Assembly (NCBI GenBank): GCA_040954595.2
Contig: CM082591.2
Coordinates: 2,666,001-2,730,000, forward strand
Length of the DNA stretch: 64,000 nucleotides
Source of the DNA: Balanoglossus misakiensis
Taxonomy: Eukaryota; Hemichordata
Direction of reading: 5' to 3'
Shown: piece by piece, positions 1 to 29,559 of the stretch
Numbering within the stretch: position 1 is the stretch's first letter
Layout: the number at the start of each line of letters is the position of its first letter
Notes under the pieces: model-generated
The model's database searches: none
What the model saw: only the letters and a program-made list of their open reading frames with translations
Told to the model about the DNA's origin: nothing
Translations under genes and position numbers: made by a program

Positions 1-226
1 ATAGCAAGAAGAAAAACTCAATAAAAGAACAGATATGTTATATGGACAACATTTTTGTCGGCCATGTTTGTGTTTTGAGTGCTGTATGCGTGATGTAATG
101 AAGGGTGGGTGTTTCTTAGAAGCAACCTTGGTGTTTGTTCCTTCAATTGGCTGGTCAATCTTGAGATCTCTACAAAGGAAATGAAAAGGGTCTGCATCTT
201 GTTTGTTTGAGGAATCAATCTGATTT

Positions 227-295
227 CCTCTTAGTCTCGGTTACCCAGCCTCCTCTGCTTCAACGGAATAAGCAGAGGAGTCTGGGTAATCCAGA
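227..295. mobile_element. Foldback element between 7-bp direct repeats
   Basis: Arms 241-260 (TTACCCAGCCTCCTCTGCTT) and 270-289 pair with one mismatch around a 9-nt loop, and pairing extends weakly outward. CTGATTT occurs on both sides (220-226 and 296-302), consistent with a target-site duplication. Confidence 0.6.
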
Positions 296-1761
296 CTGAT
301 TTGCTGTGCGCCACCAACGGTTGAAATGGTGCAAAGGACCAGACTACACGTGCTCGCGCTACATAGAGCTCGTCCTACTTGTTTGTTAGTGTATAAGTGT
401 TTTTTGTGCGTGTTTGTTATTGTTTATTAAAATAAAAACACATAAACAGTGAAAAGCTGTCCCAGTTAGCGCAAAAGAATGAATAAATCTCGGAATCACG
501 GACCGAAGTCACAGGATACAGTGCGCCGCCACCGTCAACACCTGAACGAGCAATCAGAAATTGTCGTCTGTTCATTTCATAGGAGTTATTTCCAGTTTCA
601 CCGCTGCGGACGCGTAAAAATCACAAAAAGGTGAGTAATTTGTACGTGTTGGAAGGTTCCATGTTAGTGAAGGCATTTACACCGCTTCTTATATTTTTAG
701 TTCTGTCCCAAACGCAATATTTATGGTATTTTTGTGTTGCTTTCGTTTTTCTTTGAAATGCAACATGACGATGTCGCGTGTCGATTTACGGACGCACCGT
801 CGCGGATCACAACCAAGCTTGAAATATCGCGTCAAATCACATTAAAAGACACAACTTGTCAATATTTCACAATTTTCTTAAGTTTATAGTATCTGCTTTA
901 TTTATTTTTCCCGTTGACTAAATTAGAAGCTACGAAAAGCTCTCAGAAATTGAAAACAAATACGTCCACAAGCCAATATTCTGACAACCTGAATAGCCAT
1001 AGAGTAGCACATGGAGTTCCACCTGGACCCAGAACCCATTGACTGCTTTCACATTTAAATTTATCATAAATAATTAATAGAGGTCACCCCACGTCCTCAG
1101 CCATAAATGAATATGATTAGCTAGGATTGTGAAGTTTGAAGACTTACCGAGTACATCACTATACTTCGGACGCATCCGCAAAAAAAACTGTGTATATTTC
1201 ATACCGTCCGAAGCTGGGAAAATTTCATGTTCATTTCTGCGAACGATGCACATGCTGAAACTGTTTGGACACGTGTCAATTGACTTTAGAACTAAGTAAA
1301 ACAGTAAAGCGAATGACCGGCAACAGGTTTTATACGCCTTGGTCTTCGTGTGTTCAGTAAAGATCATAAAAACACCGGTGATTTTTATAGAAACTGCGAA
1401 ACGCAGCAAAAGAAAGTTACGCTCCCCCTTTACGTTGCACAAGATTTCAAAAAGGTCGCGTCATAGTTTTCCATGTAAATCGTAAAAAGAACAAGTCGAG
1501 ATTTCTACAAAATCGTAGCAAACCAACACTTTCGTGAAATGTTGCAAGACGAATCTAGAGTCTCAATCATTCATTCACAACTTTTAATTCTCAAGAATTC
1601 AGCATTTGCGCTGTGTTTATATAGATACTTCTATTGAAATCATTCTCATGTTTTGTCATTTTTGTATACAAGTGACAAATTTGTTGAATTTTGCATGTTT
1701 GAATTCTAGGGATATCGAGCTGCCAGGAATATCTGTGACTGTCTCATCTACTTCAAAAACA

Positions 1762-1989
1762 TCTGGAATTTGGAATATCTTGATTTTGGAATACCTGGAA
1801 TGTGCAAAAACCTGGAATTTGGAATACCTTGATTTTGGAATACCTGGAATGTGGAATACCTTGATTTTGGAATAACTGGACTTTGGAATAACTGGACTTT
1901 GGAATACCTTGATTTTGGAATACCTGGAATGTGCAAATACCTGGAATTTGTTATGCCTGGAATTTGGAATACCTGGAATTTGGAATACC
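1762..1989. repeat. 16-bp minisatellite
   Basis: About 14 degenerate units of a 16-bp repeat built from two 8-mers, GAATACCT and GGAATTTG (variants TGATTTTG, GGACTTTG, GGAATGTG). It is open on both strands over part of its length, but the resulting peptides simply reflect the repeat. Confidence 0.85.
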
Positions 1990-2054
1990 CTTCCTGTGAC
2001 ACAAATTGAGATTCAAGGTAATCACGTTATATTATTTCTTATTATTCAATACTT

Positions 2055-2341
2055 TAAAGCGCGTAGCTCGTCTCACACGCATGTTCCAACTGTAGCCGCT
2101 GGTCACAGACGTTAAGTGAACAGTCAATCCCAAAAGGCAGTGCTCACACAAGATGGCGGCGACCATAATCTGTGTCGGAGATCGGGAAAAGACACTAGCT
2201 TGGGTGAAAAGGAGGGACAAAACCAGAATACGGTGCGCATGAAATATGGAAGGAAGCGAAGGCAGTCCACTATTTGAATGCATCGAACGGAAAATTTGCT
2301 GGGAAGTTACGCGCATGCGCGTGAGACGAGCTACCCACTTT
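2055..2341. mobile_element. MITE-like element of about 287 bp with 29-bp inverted ends
   Basis: The left end TAAAGCGCGTAGCTCGTCTC and the right end, read in reverse, TAAAGTGGGTAGCTCGTCTC continue into CAC(A/G)CGCATG. Both ends abut TTTAAA. The interior holds CAAGATGGCGGC (2149-2160), a YY1 consensus, and the right arm holds GCGCATGCGC, an NRF1 palindrome. No protein-coding capacity is evident. The superfamily is unclear. Confidence 0.75.
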
Positions 2342-3813
2342 AAATGTTGTCTATACACAAACCTAAACAGGGATTGGCAGCCATTTTGAATTTCTTTTTT
2401 GAGTCAACTTGATACAATTTTGCTTTCATTCCAAACTTGGCATATTCACCCCCAATTCTTAATCACAATTTAAAAAGAGAATATCCTTAAGTTGCCTTGA
2501 GCAAAATATGAGAGAAAGTTCAAGACTTTAATTTTCAAGGGGCAGTCTACCTTAAATATAATCACATGATTAGCATAGGAACAGAGACACTGTCAATAAC
2601 GACGAAAGAGACAAGTTCCAAGCTGAAAACAAAAAGATACTTTTTATTGAAACCATTCCCCTTCTCACCAAAAATAAAACATTGGCTAGGTTGTATCGTC
2701 TCACACATCTAGTGGAATATATTGGTATATCCAGGCTTGAAATACTCCTTTAGAACCCGCATCTCAAATAAAATAACTATTGATGCTGTAATCCACATAC
2801 TATATGGAAAATATTGCACGCTGTTATACTGTGAATCATAGGAGAACAATTCTATTTGGAAATTTATAACTGATGTGAAGTTATTCTAGTTCAGACTGAA
2901 GTCTTTTTGTAAAATTACAAGTTTGTGAAAATATTTAACATAATACATGGAAAGTCAATATCAATACAACTGCAGTTTATAGAGTAATACAATGATTTGA
3001 CTTTTACGGATGAGAATCTAATTTGAAAAGTCTGTGGAAAAAATTAACTTGGTGTACAAGTTGATATATAATATATAGTTAAGTTGTGTAATACAATATA
3101 AGCTGTGGCACAAATTGAAACTCAATCTAGAGTTTGTGTACTCATTACTTTACCCATAATGCTCTGTAATGAGCATGCTCAGTTGTCTCCTTTTATCTCC
3201 AGTGCGTGGCGTGGGCGAGCTTTCATAGAATCTTTCGTGACCGTCACATCAAACTTTCATATCAATCGATCGTTATTATCCCGAGTTGGGTATATACCTA
3301 ATAATCTTCATTTTTGTGTCATTTCTGAAACTTTCATCTTTAAGTAAAGGGATCTGTTTCTCCTAACACTTGGTAGTGACAGGTTTATAATGTAATTTAG
3401 ATGAAACTTGTGATAGACAACATAGAGCCCCTTAGAACACTGGCTAGTTCAGTGGCTTGAGAGTCATTATTTTGTCAGGTCATGTGACATTGATCAGATA
3501 TTCAAATTAAATTATCAACCAATCACACACTGGAGATCAAACTCAACTTATATAGCAACACAGCATACAGGCAAGTCAAGTATCAGTCTATTTTCTTAAA
3601 TTCTCTTTAACCTCTCAAGTTTAACTACTGATAAAAACTGTTTTTCAAATTTTTGGCAGTTAAAGATTGTAAAAACCCTGATTTTAGTAAAATAACTGAT
3701 ATGACATTTCATTGTGGAGTCTCCTTCAACTGGTAGCAAAAGAGCAATCTGTCCTTTTGGAACACAGGATGTTTGTGAGCACAATTTCACCACTTCGCTG
3801 CAGAACAAATCTT

Positions 3814-3905
3814 TTAACCCTTTCGCCACCATGGTTTGTCCCAAATCCATTATTTTCTATAGTAAAGTTGGACCTCTATAGAGGGAACTAGGGGTGGTAG
3901 GGTCA
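3814..3905 (+). mobile_element. piggyBac-type MITE, copy 1
   Basis: Starts TTAACCCTTTCGCC and ends GGGGTGGTAGGGTCAA (decayed right end). The core reads CCATGGTTTGTCCCAAATCC then GTTGGACCTCTATAGAGG. It belongs to a six-copy family in this window. Confidence 0.8.
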
Positions 3906-4469
3906 AGCAGGAGGTCTCCACAATGAAATGTCAAGTGATACTACTTAGATCTCAAGCAGGCGAGCTAAAACCAATGAAGTACAACACATTCAAAGGCAGT
4001 GGAACTGAGACTGGTCAGATTTCACCACAGAGGGCACACCTTGATATTGCCAACAGTTCGCCACAGAGGGCGCCTTTTGTGCTCGCCATCTGTGTCACCC
4101 CATGGGAGGGAACTCACTGGTTTTTTACATTTTACAAGTACAGTTTTACAAGTTTCAATCCTGAAGGAAAAGGTCACAATCTTTTGACATAATTCTCAGT
4201 TCTGTGAGAGGTTTAGTTTTATGTTGTTTTGAGAAACATGCTGAAGTAATCAAGCGGTACTGTGGACACAAGTACTGAAGTGACAAGTTTAGGTGTAGAC
4301 CAAAAATTTCATGACTTTACCCAGATCTACCAGGAGTGTAGTACAAAGGAGTCTGTTTTGAGAAAAAAGTTATGACTGGGAAGTCAGCCTGTTTTCAGTT
4401 TAATATACACCTCTCACAATAAAATAAGGCAATATCAAAAAAGAGTGACTTTTTCGGAGTAACTATATA

Positions 4470-5368
4470 CAGTAAAACCTGTCAAAACCGGACCCTGGTA
4501 AAACCGGACCACTGTCCATACCGAACGATTTTTTCAGTCCCTGCCCACTCCCATAGACGCCCTGTGTTAAAAAACCTCTGCAGACCGGCCACTGTCTACT
4601 GTGGAAACCGGACGGGATTTCGAGCGAAAACCGGACGGAACGACTTTTTGAAGACGGCATCTTTTCAAGTTTCTTTGTTTTTGCTACATTAAAGATATGA
4701 TGATCACTGTCTTTTGTCTTTGAGTTTTGTTTTGACCAATTTAACAAGCAATCAACGGCGTGGAGCTGTCACTCAAGCAAGGCGTGAACGCATTCTATTG
4801 TTCGACTCGTTTGTCGCATATTTTTGACAAGTGGAGTGTCACCGCAGTAATGAGCTCTGTTGTCGGCTGATCAAACATAACGTTTCCCCGTGTCATTTTT
4901 TTCGGACGGTCAAAGCTATGAAGGCACATTCAATCAGAGCGATGTATACGAGCGCGTCTGTCCTGGCTAGCAACGGAGTCGTACGATCGTCTGCCGCGCG
5001 CGCTGGGCCGGGCGCGTGCGGGTTGTAGATTGCTCCATCACTTCCGCGTTCGGCGGCGCTAGTGCGTTCGCTCGCATATTTTGCGAGTCCAGCTGTAGCT
5101 AGGCCGTTCGTGAGTGTAGTTCTCGTTCACATAAAAAAAAGGGAAAATATTTATTGTGTATTCGTTTAGACCTATGCTAAATTATCCATACACTTTATTG
5201 TTCCATGACGCCCGTGGTCGTACGTGCGTATGTATGTATATGGTCGATGTGTGAAACACGGCCGGATCGGAAAACTTTTGACCACGCCCACCCCTCCAAA
5301 CCGGACCACTGTTCAAACCGGACAGATTTCTCAGTCCCCCCAGAGTCCGGTTTTGACAGGTTTTACTG
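4470..5368. mobile_element. Tc1/mariner- or pogo-type non-autonomous element, 899 bp
   Basis: Terminal inverted repeats of about 29 bp with one mismatch start CAGTAAAACCTGTC and run into AAAACCGGAC at both ends. TA dinucleotides flank the element (4468-4469 and 5369-5370), the target duplication expected for this superfamily. Subterminal ACCGGACCACTG repeats occur on both sides. I see no transposase; the inner open frames of about 60 codons are not recognisable. The interior is CpG-richer than its surroundings. Confidence 0.85.
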
Positions 5369-5372
5369 TAGA

Positions 5373-8300
5373 ATGCTGTCACAGACGGCATAAGTTCTAG
5401 AGTTCACACTACAATGGGTTTCTGAAAAGGTGTCATTTTGTAAATAGCTGTTTGGTTGAACAGCAAAACTGAAGTCCAATAATGCAGAGTCTTCCTGTAT
5501 GGCATTTCAAGTGACAATTACACCAGCTCTTACTTTCGGTAGAATTTGTTGCTAAATATTTGATCGCGAGGAGCAAATATCTCATAACACACTTGCGAAT
5601 GTTTCCCCCTTCCGAAAATGTACTTGTCTTATCACATTGAAATTAGTAATGGGGACTTGATCACCTCATATGATCCTGGACTGATCCATTTAGCATCCAA
5701 GGGTGGGCTGTGTTTCCATGGAATTTTTCTACCCCTGGTAATTTCAATTGCTTAAATACTGTAGTGAAATCTATAAACGATTTGCAGCATAATTTTAAAA
5801 AGAAATATGGCACATCAAAACACAAATTACCTAAAGTGTAAAAGAAAAAAAAAAAAAAGTTCAAGCTGACATGGCAACAATTTTTTCAGGACCTGGCTGG
5901 TAAATTCTGCTTCTCTATAATTTCAAGTAACTGCCAAAGTCATTTATGTGATAATTTTTTCTGAACACCATACATAACATGGTACCTCTGATGGAGAACT
6001 CTGCTATTTTGGACATCTTTTTCTCAAGTATTGCATAGTGGTGAAAGTACGTTATATTAATTTAGGATGGCTGCCTAATTGTCTTACCACCAAACTAATT
6101 CCATCCCAGCATGCACTTGCATGACCCCTGAGTGACCTTACATCCTGGTGTTTTTGTTGCCATGGCATCATTTTTCCAGAGTGTTAACTCGTTTGGTAAA
6201 CTGGTACCGACCGAAAATGCCAGGATGTAAAGGTCACAGAGGGGTCAAAAACGGGCCTATTGGAAGCAGACACATCCAAGCAAAATCTGCTTTGGTCACA
6301 TTTTGTCTCCTGTTGTTTATCGCCACGGCTACCAGTGCATGCTGGGACTGCCACACAGCCTACCAACAAACTCCAAGCCTTACTGTCAAGTGGCAGAAAG
6401 TTTCCAGTTTTTAAACAAAGAAGGCATTTTAGTATTCATAAAGAAAAAGAAAAATGGTCCCAGGTATATTTCCAGAGTTGGCAAACAACTTAAAAAGATG
6501 CAACTTTTTTTCTCCAAAAAATCAAAGATGTACTGGGAATAATTATGATAACGCTAAAGTACCATAGTTGCCATGGTGATACAACATGACAAAAGAGAAT
6601 AAATGGGAAAGTAAAGCCCTGTGTTAGAACTGTGCGTCAAACTTCAGAATACACTGCAGCCTTCTTATGCAAAAATATCTGAAAACTTCTAGAAATAACA
6701 CTTGTTCCACAAAATTTGAATGTGCTGTCAATAATCGAATACAACAAGGCCTCTAGGATGATATTAAATGAATGAAGTTTTCCAAGGAATTTCAGGAAGT
6801 TTATAGTTTGGAAAAATACAACAACAACAACACATAATACACAATGTAATCTTGAAAGATCAGCGGCCATATTGGATTTTCCAAACGATCACTGACACCA
6901 AGTTTTCTATCTTGAATATATCTCCTAAACCAGTTAAATGACCGCAAAAATTTGTATCGTTATTTCTTAAACCGTTGGTACAGAAGTTTTTGTGTTTCTT
7001 AAAATTATCTAATTTTTTTTTGTAATTTGTAAAGCTCTTCAATACTAAATGTTTCACATGGTGCAGTTGTTGTTGCACCTATTTCAAAGCCGGGAAAAAT
7101 GACATGCAGTGACCTTTGACCTCAATCCAACATGGCTGCCGCAGTGTGGTACCTAGGATATACTAGAATATACTTATCATTTTCAAACAACTTATTACGA
7201 GATATTACACACAATATTCCAAACCTCTGAATCTAGTCATTGGACTCACCCTGCTTCAGGTTATAGATTATGTCACTTTTAGAATGTAAACTTCAAAAAT
7301 AAAAATATTGATGAACAACAAGCACCCAACATATCTTACCTAAGACTGTAAAATACTCCCTACAAAATACTGAAATACGCTTTTATACGCCTTTGTAAAA
7401 CACTTAGAACACTAGCAAAATCAGAAACGTTCTGCGTAACTCCCAAAAATCGGTACATACGATGTAAAACACTGAATAAAAGTATCAATAAGAAAAGGAT
7501 ATGTTGTAAAATTGTTTTATCACACATATAAAGACAAATCTTGTAAGTACCACGACTAAGTAAAACATACTGAATTCAAAACCAAAGCACACGTAAAATT
7601 TAAATATAATGCCTATGTTGAATGAGGAAAATAAAACTGGTCATCACACACCACACTAATCGAACGTCTCTAAAATTTGTCAAGAGATTTAGAAATGTTT
7701 GTAGCTATATTCATTCTGAATAATTATTGCAAATATACTTGCAAAGTTGAGAAATTCATAAATTGAGGAAAAAACCTTTGACACAACAGATAAGGACGTG
7801 TATTGCCATGGAAACTAAGAAATCTACTTTTAAGTTTCACAATATTATCTACACTCCGATCATTGCAATTTAATGCTATATTATAACAAACGTTACGATA
7901 TTTCAAGAATATATAGAACAAATAGTGATCTGATGAATAAATTTGAAGTTATTTAATAAATCTGTATTAGCAATCATGATTGTAATTTTAAATCTCTTTA
8001 AGCTGATCTATGTGTTATGCATTAGCACTGACATATTCAGAAAAATAGGAATTTCATCTATGTTTTTGAACCGTACACTACAAATTAGTACCCACAGAAT
8101 CATGGAATCAAACAAATGCATAGAAATGCTTATTTTTGATTTGAAAACATCACAAAAAATTCGCCAAAGCTTAGCTCAAGGCATGCTGCAGTGTGTATCA
8201 ATGTTACAGTACTGTGTGAAGAATACAAACTGGCTATACCACCTAGGCATTGTGGGCCACCGTACCTAAATCAGCCATATATTATTACAGGTGTACCACA

Positions 8301-9960
8301 GAGTTGTAACTTCTGGGCCACCGTACCCTCTACTTGTGCGGTCTCGCAACCCCAAGATAATAGTTACTTATTACGTAGTACAGCTACACAAGTAGATATT
8401 ATAATTTTCAATTTATAAAATAAAACAGAACACAAAAAACATTACAATCAATTAATTAATTTTTAAAAACTTGATCAGCTACAAACAGAGCTACATGAGA
8501 GGGACAGAAAGACCCCCTAAAATGGGGAGATTAAACACCCATTTTGGGAAGACAAAAATAACATTACTTTAATTCAAAATTAAATTCACATCATATCTAA
8601 GTACCCACAGCCAATGTGGTCCAATTAAAATAACAATAATGATAATAAACTCTAACCTTTGAACTATAACATATCGTCAAGTAAAGGTCATAAAGACCTT
8701 GGTCATTGGTAACATTCCTTGCTAAGCCATTTTAAAATGTATTCAATCTGCATTAATATGCAATAAATGTGCATAAATTCAACAATACAATTCCGACACA
8801 GGACACTCACATTAAAATTGCTTCCACCAGTAGCTCTAGTTATCAGGTCAAGTCTTTTTAATTTCTCATTCAGCGATTTTCCCTTTTTCAAACTGGTAAA
8901 CAAAAAATAGCGTTCATTTACTGACAAGCTCTTTTGGACAGAAACGTGAACTACTCTGTGAAAGTTAGCTGGTGCACTGTTCCTTGTACGATGGTATACT
9001 GGCTTTCACAAGGCATTTCCGCAATTAACCATCCAATTATAATATTGACAGTAAAATAAAATAAAGCATATTTTACCACTTTGTAAAGCTGCAAGAATAG
9101 TTTTTAAAATGCCCAATACAGGACAGTATACTATGAAAACTAATTGTACTTTATTGGCAAATCATGTCGCGTAAACTATGACTCAATCCTTTAATCTGCT
9201 CTTCCTCACCAAAGTTTAGAACGATAATTTTTTTCAAAATAGGATATATAGCCACAGCTGTGGTGCTTCATCATTCATGTGAAAATTAAAGTCACATTTT
9301 TAAATACCGCGATCTGAAATTGCTAAACTGACCTTGTGACGATTCCCAGAGCTACTATGGAATGCTAAAAACACTCAAAAAAGTCAATAAAAATATCCTC
9401 TTGTATCGATGCTAAATGCATAACGTAATACTGCCCAAATATTGTCAAAAAGAAACACTTAGTAAATATAGCAATATAGCATTAATGCTCATATACGTTC
9501 AAATATGCTCCTCAAGAAAAAAACTAGTGACAATTTAAAATACGACAACAAAAATGACACGAATTGTCAAAATATACATTAAGCGTATGGATAATATCCA
9601 AAATCGCTTTTGCCTTAAATAAATTCCAGTAATTTCCCAATATAGCTACTATTATTTCAATACAATACAGCAAAATAGTGACCTCCAAATTTATTACTTA
9701 GTTTCACACACAATTAGATATCATTATATTCCTTTCTGTAAAAACCTATACTATATACACCTACGTACAACTGCTACAAGACAGTTAAAGAGTTTCAAAA
9801 AATCTAGAAAAATTTCATTCCAAAGAGTTAGACTATATTTCAAGTTTTAACAGGAACTTTGAAAAATTTCCCCCCTTGAACATGCAAAGCAAGATGGCCG
9901 ACTGTTAGTTCCTGTCGCAATGCATGGTGGGTAAATGCTGATTTGGCTATTCCAAGTACT
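5373..9960. other. AT-rich region without recognised coding sequence; probable HIPK 3' UTR and flank
   Basis: Strongly AT-rich. The open frames are short and unrelated to families I know. The end near 9,960 must be HIPK 3' UTR; how far that extends cannot be decided from sequence alone. YY1-like motifs occur at 6862-6875 and around 7128. Confidence 0.5.
9690..9695 (-). terminator. Candidate HIPK poly(A) signal
   Basis: AATAAA on the minus strand about 270 nt after the HIPK stop, followed downstream by a T/GT-rich stretch (gctgtattgtattg). Other AATAAA copies occur farther along, for example near 9148, and HIPK 3' UTRs are long in other animals, so this may be only one of several sites. Confidence 0.3.
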
Positions 9961-9961
9961 G

Positions 9962-27762
<17,801 letters not shown>

Positions 27763-29465
27763 TCAAATTGGAATATTTCTCATTGAAAACCAGTCATATT
27801 TTAAACATTTCTAGTAGACAATATTGTAACATAAAAATTTGGCAAGCTGAAAAACCATATAAATATAGTGGGGTTGTCAATCATTGGAAAGTTTCAATCA
27901 AATTTACATTTCAAAGGTGTCATAATGAAACCAACCTGTTTCCAGTGCAGACATATACATATTAGTACTGTGCGCCGCCTCAAATATCATAAATATAGGT
28001 TTATTTTTAGCAACTGTACAAACATCCATTTGATGGAGAATGAACTGCACCATCAGCATTTCTGCTTGAATAGATTAGATCACGTGGTTCGATAAAATTA
28101 CAGCTATATCCGAAAACGTATCAGGAAGTTATTTAAACCATATGGGAACATGTTATCACAAATTTTATTTTCAAAACTAAAAATCTTTCCCAAATGAGTT
28201 TAACAACTGCATATCCTTAAATGTTTTAGGAGTTTTTAAGCTTGAATTGATAGGTTTTAAATATAAAACAAGTCATTGTCAATGACATAGTACATGTAAT
28301 GTTAGTTGGAATAAGGTTTCAAATTGGATTGAATCCTCATTTAATAAACATTTTATAGTTTGAAATTCTCTCCTATACCCTCAAGCCCCTTTTCTGTAAC
28401 AGAGAAATTATATAAAATGAACAAACTAGCTTCTTCATTCATAGTAATCTTCATAACTATTAATTTTGTTTGAGGTCATTTTTATATAACTGCGTTCAAA
28501 TCAACAATTCTGTTTGCACTAGCTGCCTAATATAGACTGCATTATAATAATTCATATCAATACCATTGATCAAATAATTTCTCATAGATAGTATTTTCAA
28601 ACTATACATGTTTGTAGTATTAAGTAATCTCTACATAAACTCCCCGTCTCCACGTGTACCCTTCATGTGATAGTAAAAATCGGAAAGCGGCAAGAAATTA
28701 TTTTACGAGATAAAAATATCTGTCCTTGCATAAAAGTTCAACCGCCTCTGCAAGGACACTCTCGAACATGAGCTGTTGCTTTACGTCACCAGTTGACCTA
28801 TAAAATCATCAATTTCCTTCAGATTAGACGTGTACGCCATGCACATGTACACAGACTTCATAGCTATGGATTTTCAACCTATTTCACAGTTTAAAATCTA
28901 CAATCTGTCGATCGATAGTTTTCCAAAACCTTCCGGATCTCGTGCCGTATAATGGCATCGACCCAAATCACTGTGTAACTGCGAAGTGCGAATTCTGTAG
29001 AGGGAAAGAGGGATTGCCAGAAGGGGTGAAGTACCCAGAGCAATATGTCATGACTGATTAGAAAGACACAGGCACCCCTGTTGGAGGGGAGCTGGGCGAA
29101 AAGTCGGACGACCGACGCCATATGTTACAATATGCACCTCGTCTGAGTCATGACAACAGGAAGTTGATATTTTTAGTTCAGGAAATAAATGGTCAACAAA
29201 ATCACCTGGTTCCCGTCAATTTAGTTCTAGAGAACTGTCAGGGGAATTGGGCACATGTACAGGCACATGTATGGACCTGAACACAAGTCAATTTAAATTG
29301 TCCGTTTTTGTCTATTTTCGTTGACTGCCACATTTGCTGGTTAATCTCCATACATACAACACACATTAGTTGCTTTACAGAAATGATCCACTTTTCCCTG
29401 ACCTGACATTCACTGTACGAATTTGTAGACAGTTTTCTCTATATAATATGGATACCTCACCTTTG

Positions 29466-29559
29466 TTAACCCTTTCAGCCCCATTTCCCTATATAGAGGT
29501 CTAATCTCATCATAGAAAACAATGGGTTTGGACCAAACTATGGTGGGGAAAGGGTTCAA
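29466..29559 (-). mobile_element. piggyBac-type MITE, copy 6 (reverse orientation)
   Basis: Reverse-oriented copy: TTAACCCTTTCAGCCCC at the left, ATAGAGGTC, TAGAAAACAATGGGTTTGGA, then GGGGAAAGGGTTCAA. It lies upstream of the HIPK coding exons, in the region expected to hold the first intron. Confidence 0.8.

Larger units (their letters stand above)
1..2054. other. No recognised gene; weak plus-strand exon candidate at 479-630
   Basis: Apart from the foldback element and the minisatellite, I see no gene here. A 50-codon open frame starting at ATG 479 runs into AAAAAG|GTGAGT at 630/631 and could be a first coding exon on plus, but it matches no family I know. A 122-codon minus-strand open frame at 1074-1442 is not recognisable. 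Confidence 0.4.

Noticed and set aside
1074-1442. 122-codon minus-strand frame
   Set aside because: No recognisable motif, no splice or promoter support, AT-rich surroundings.
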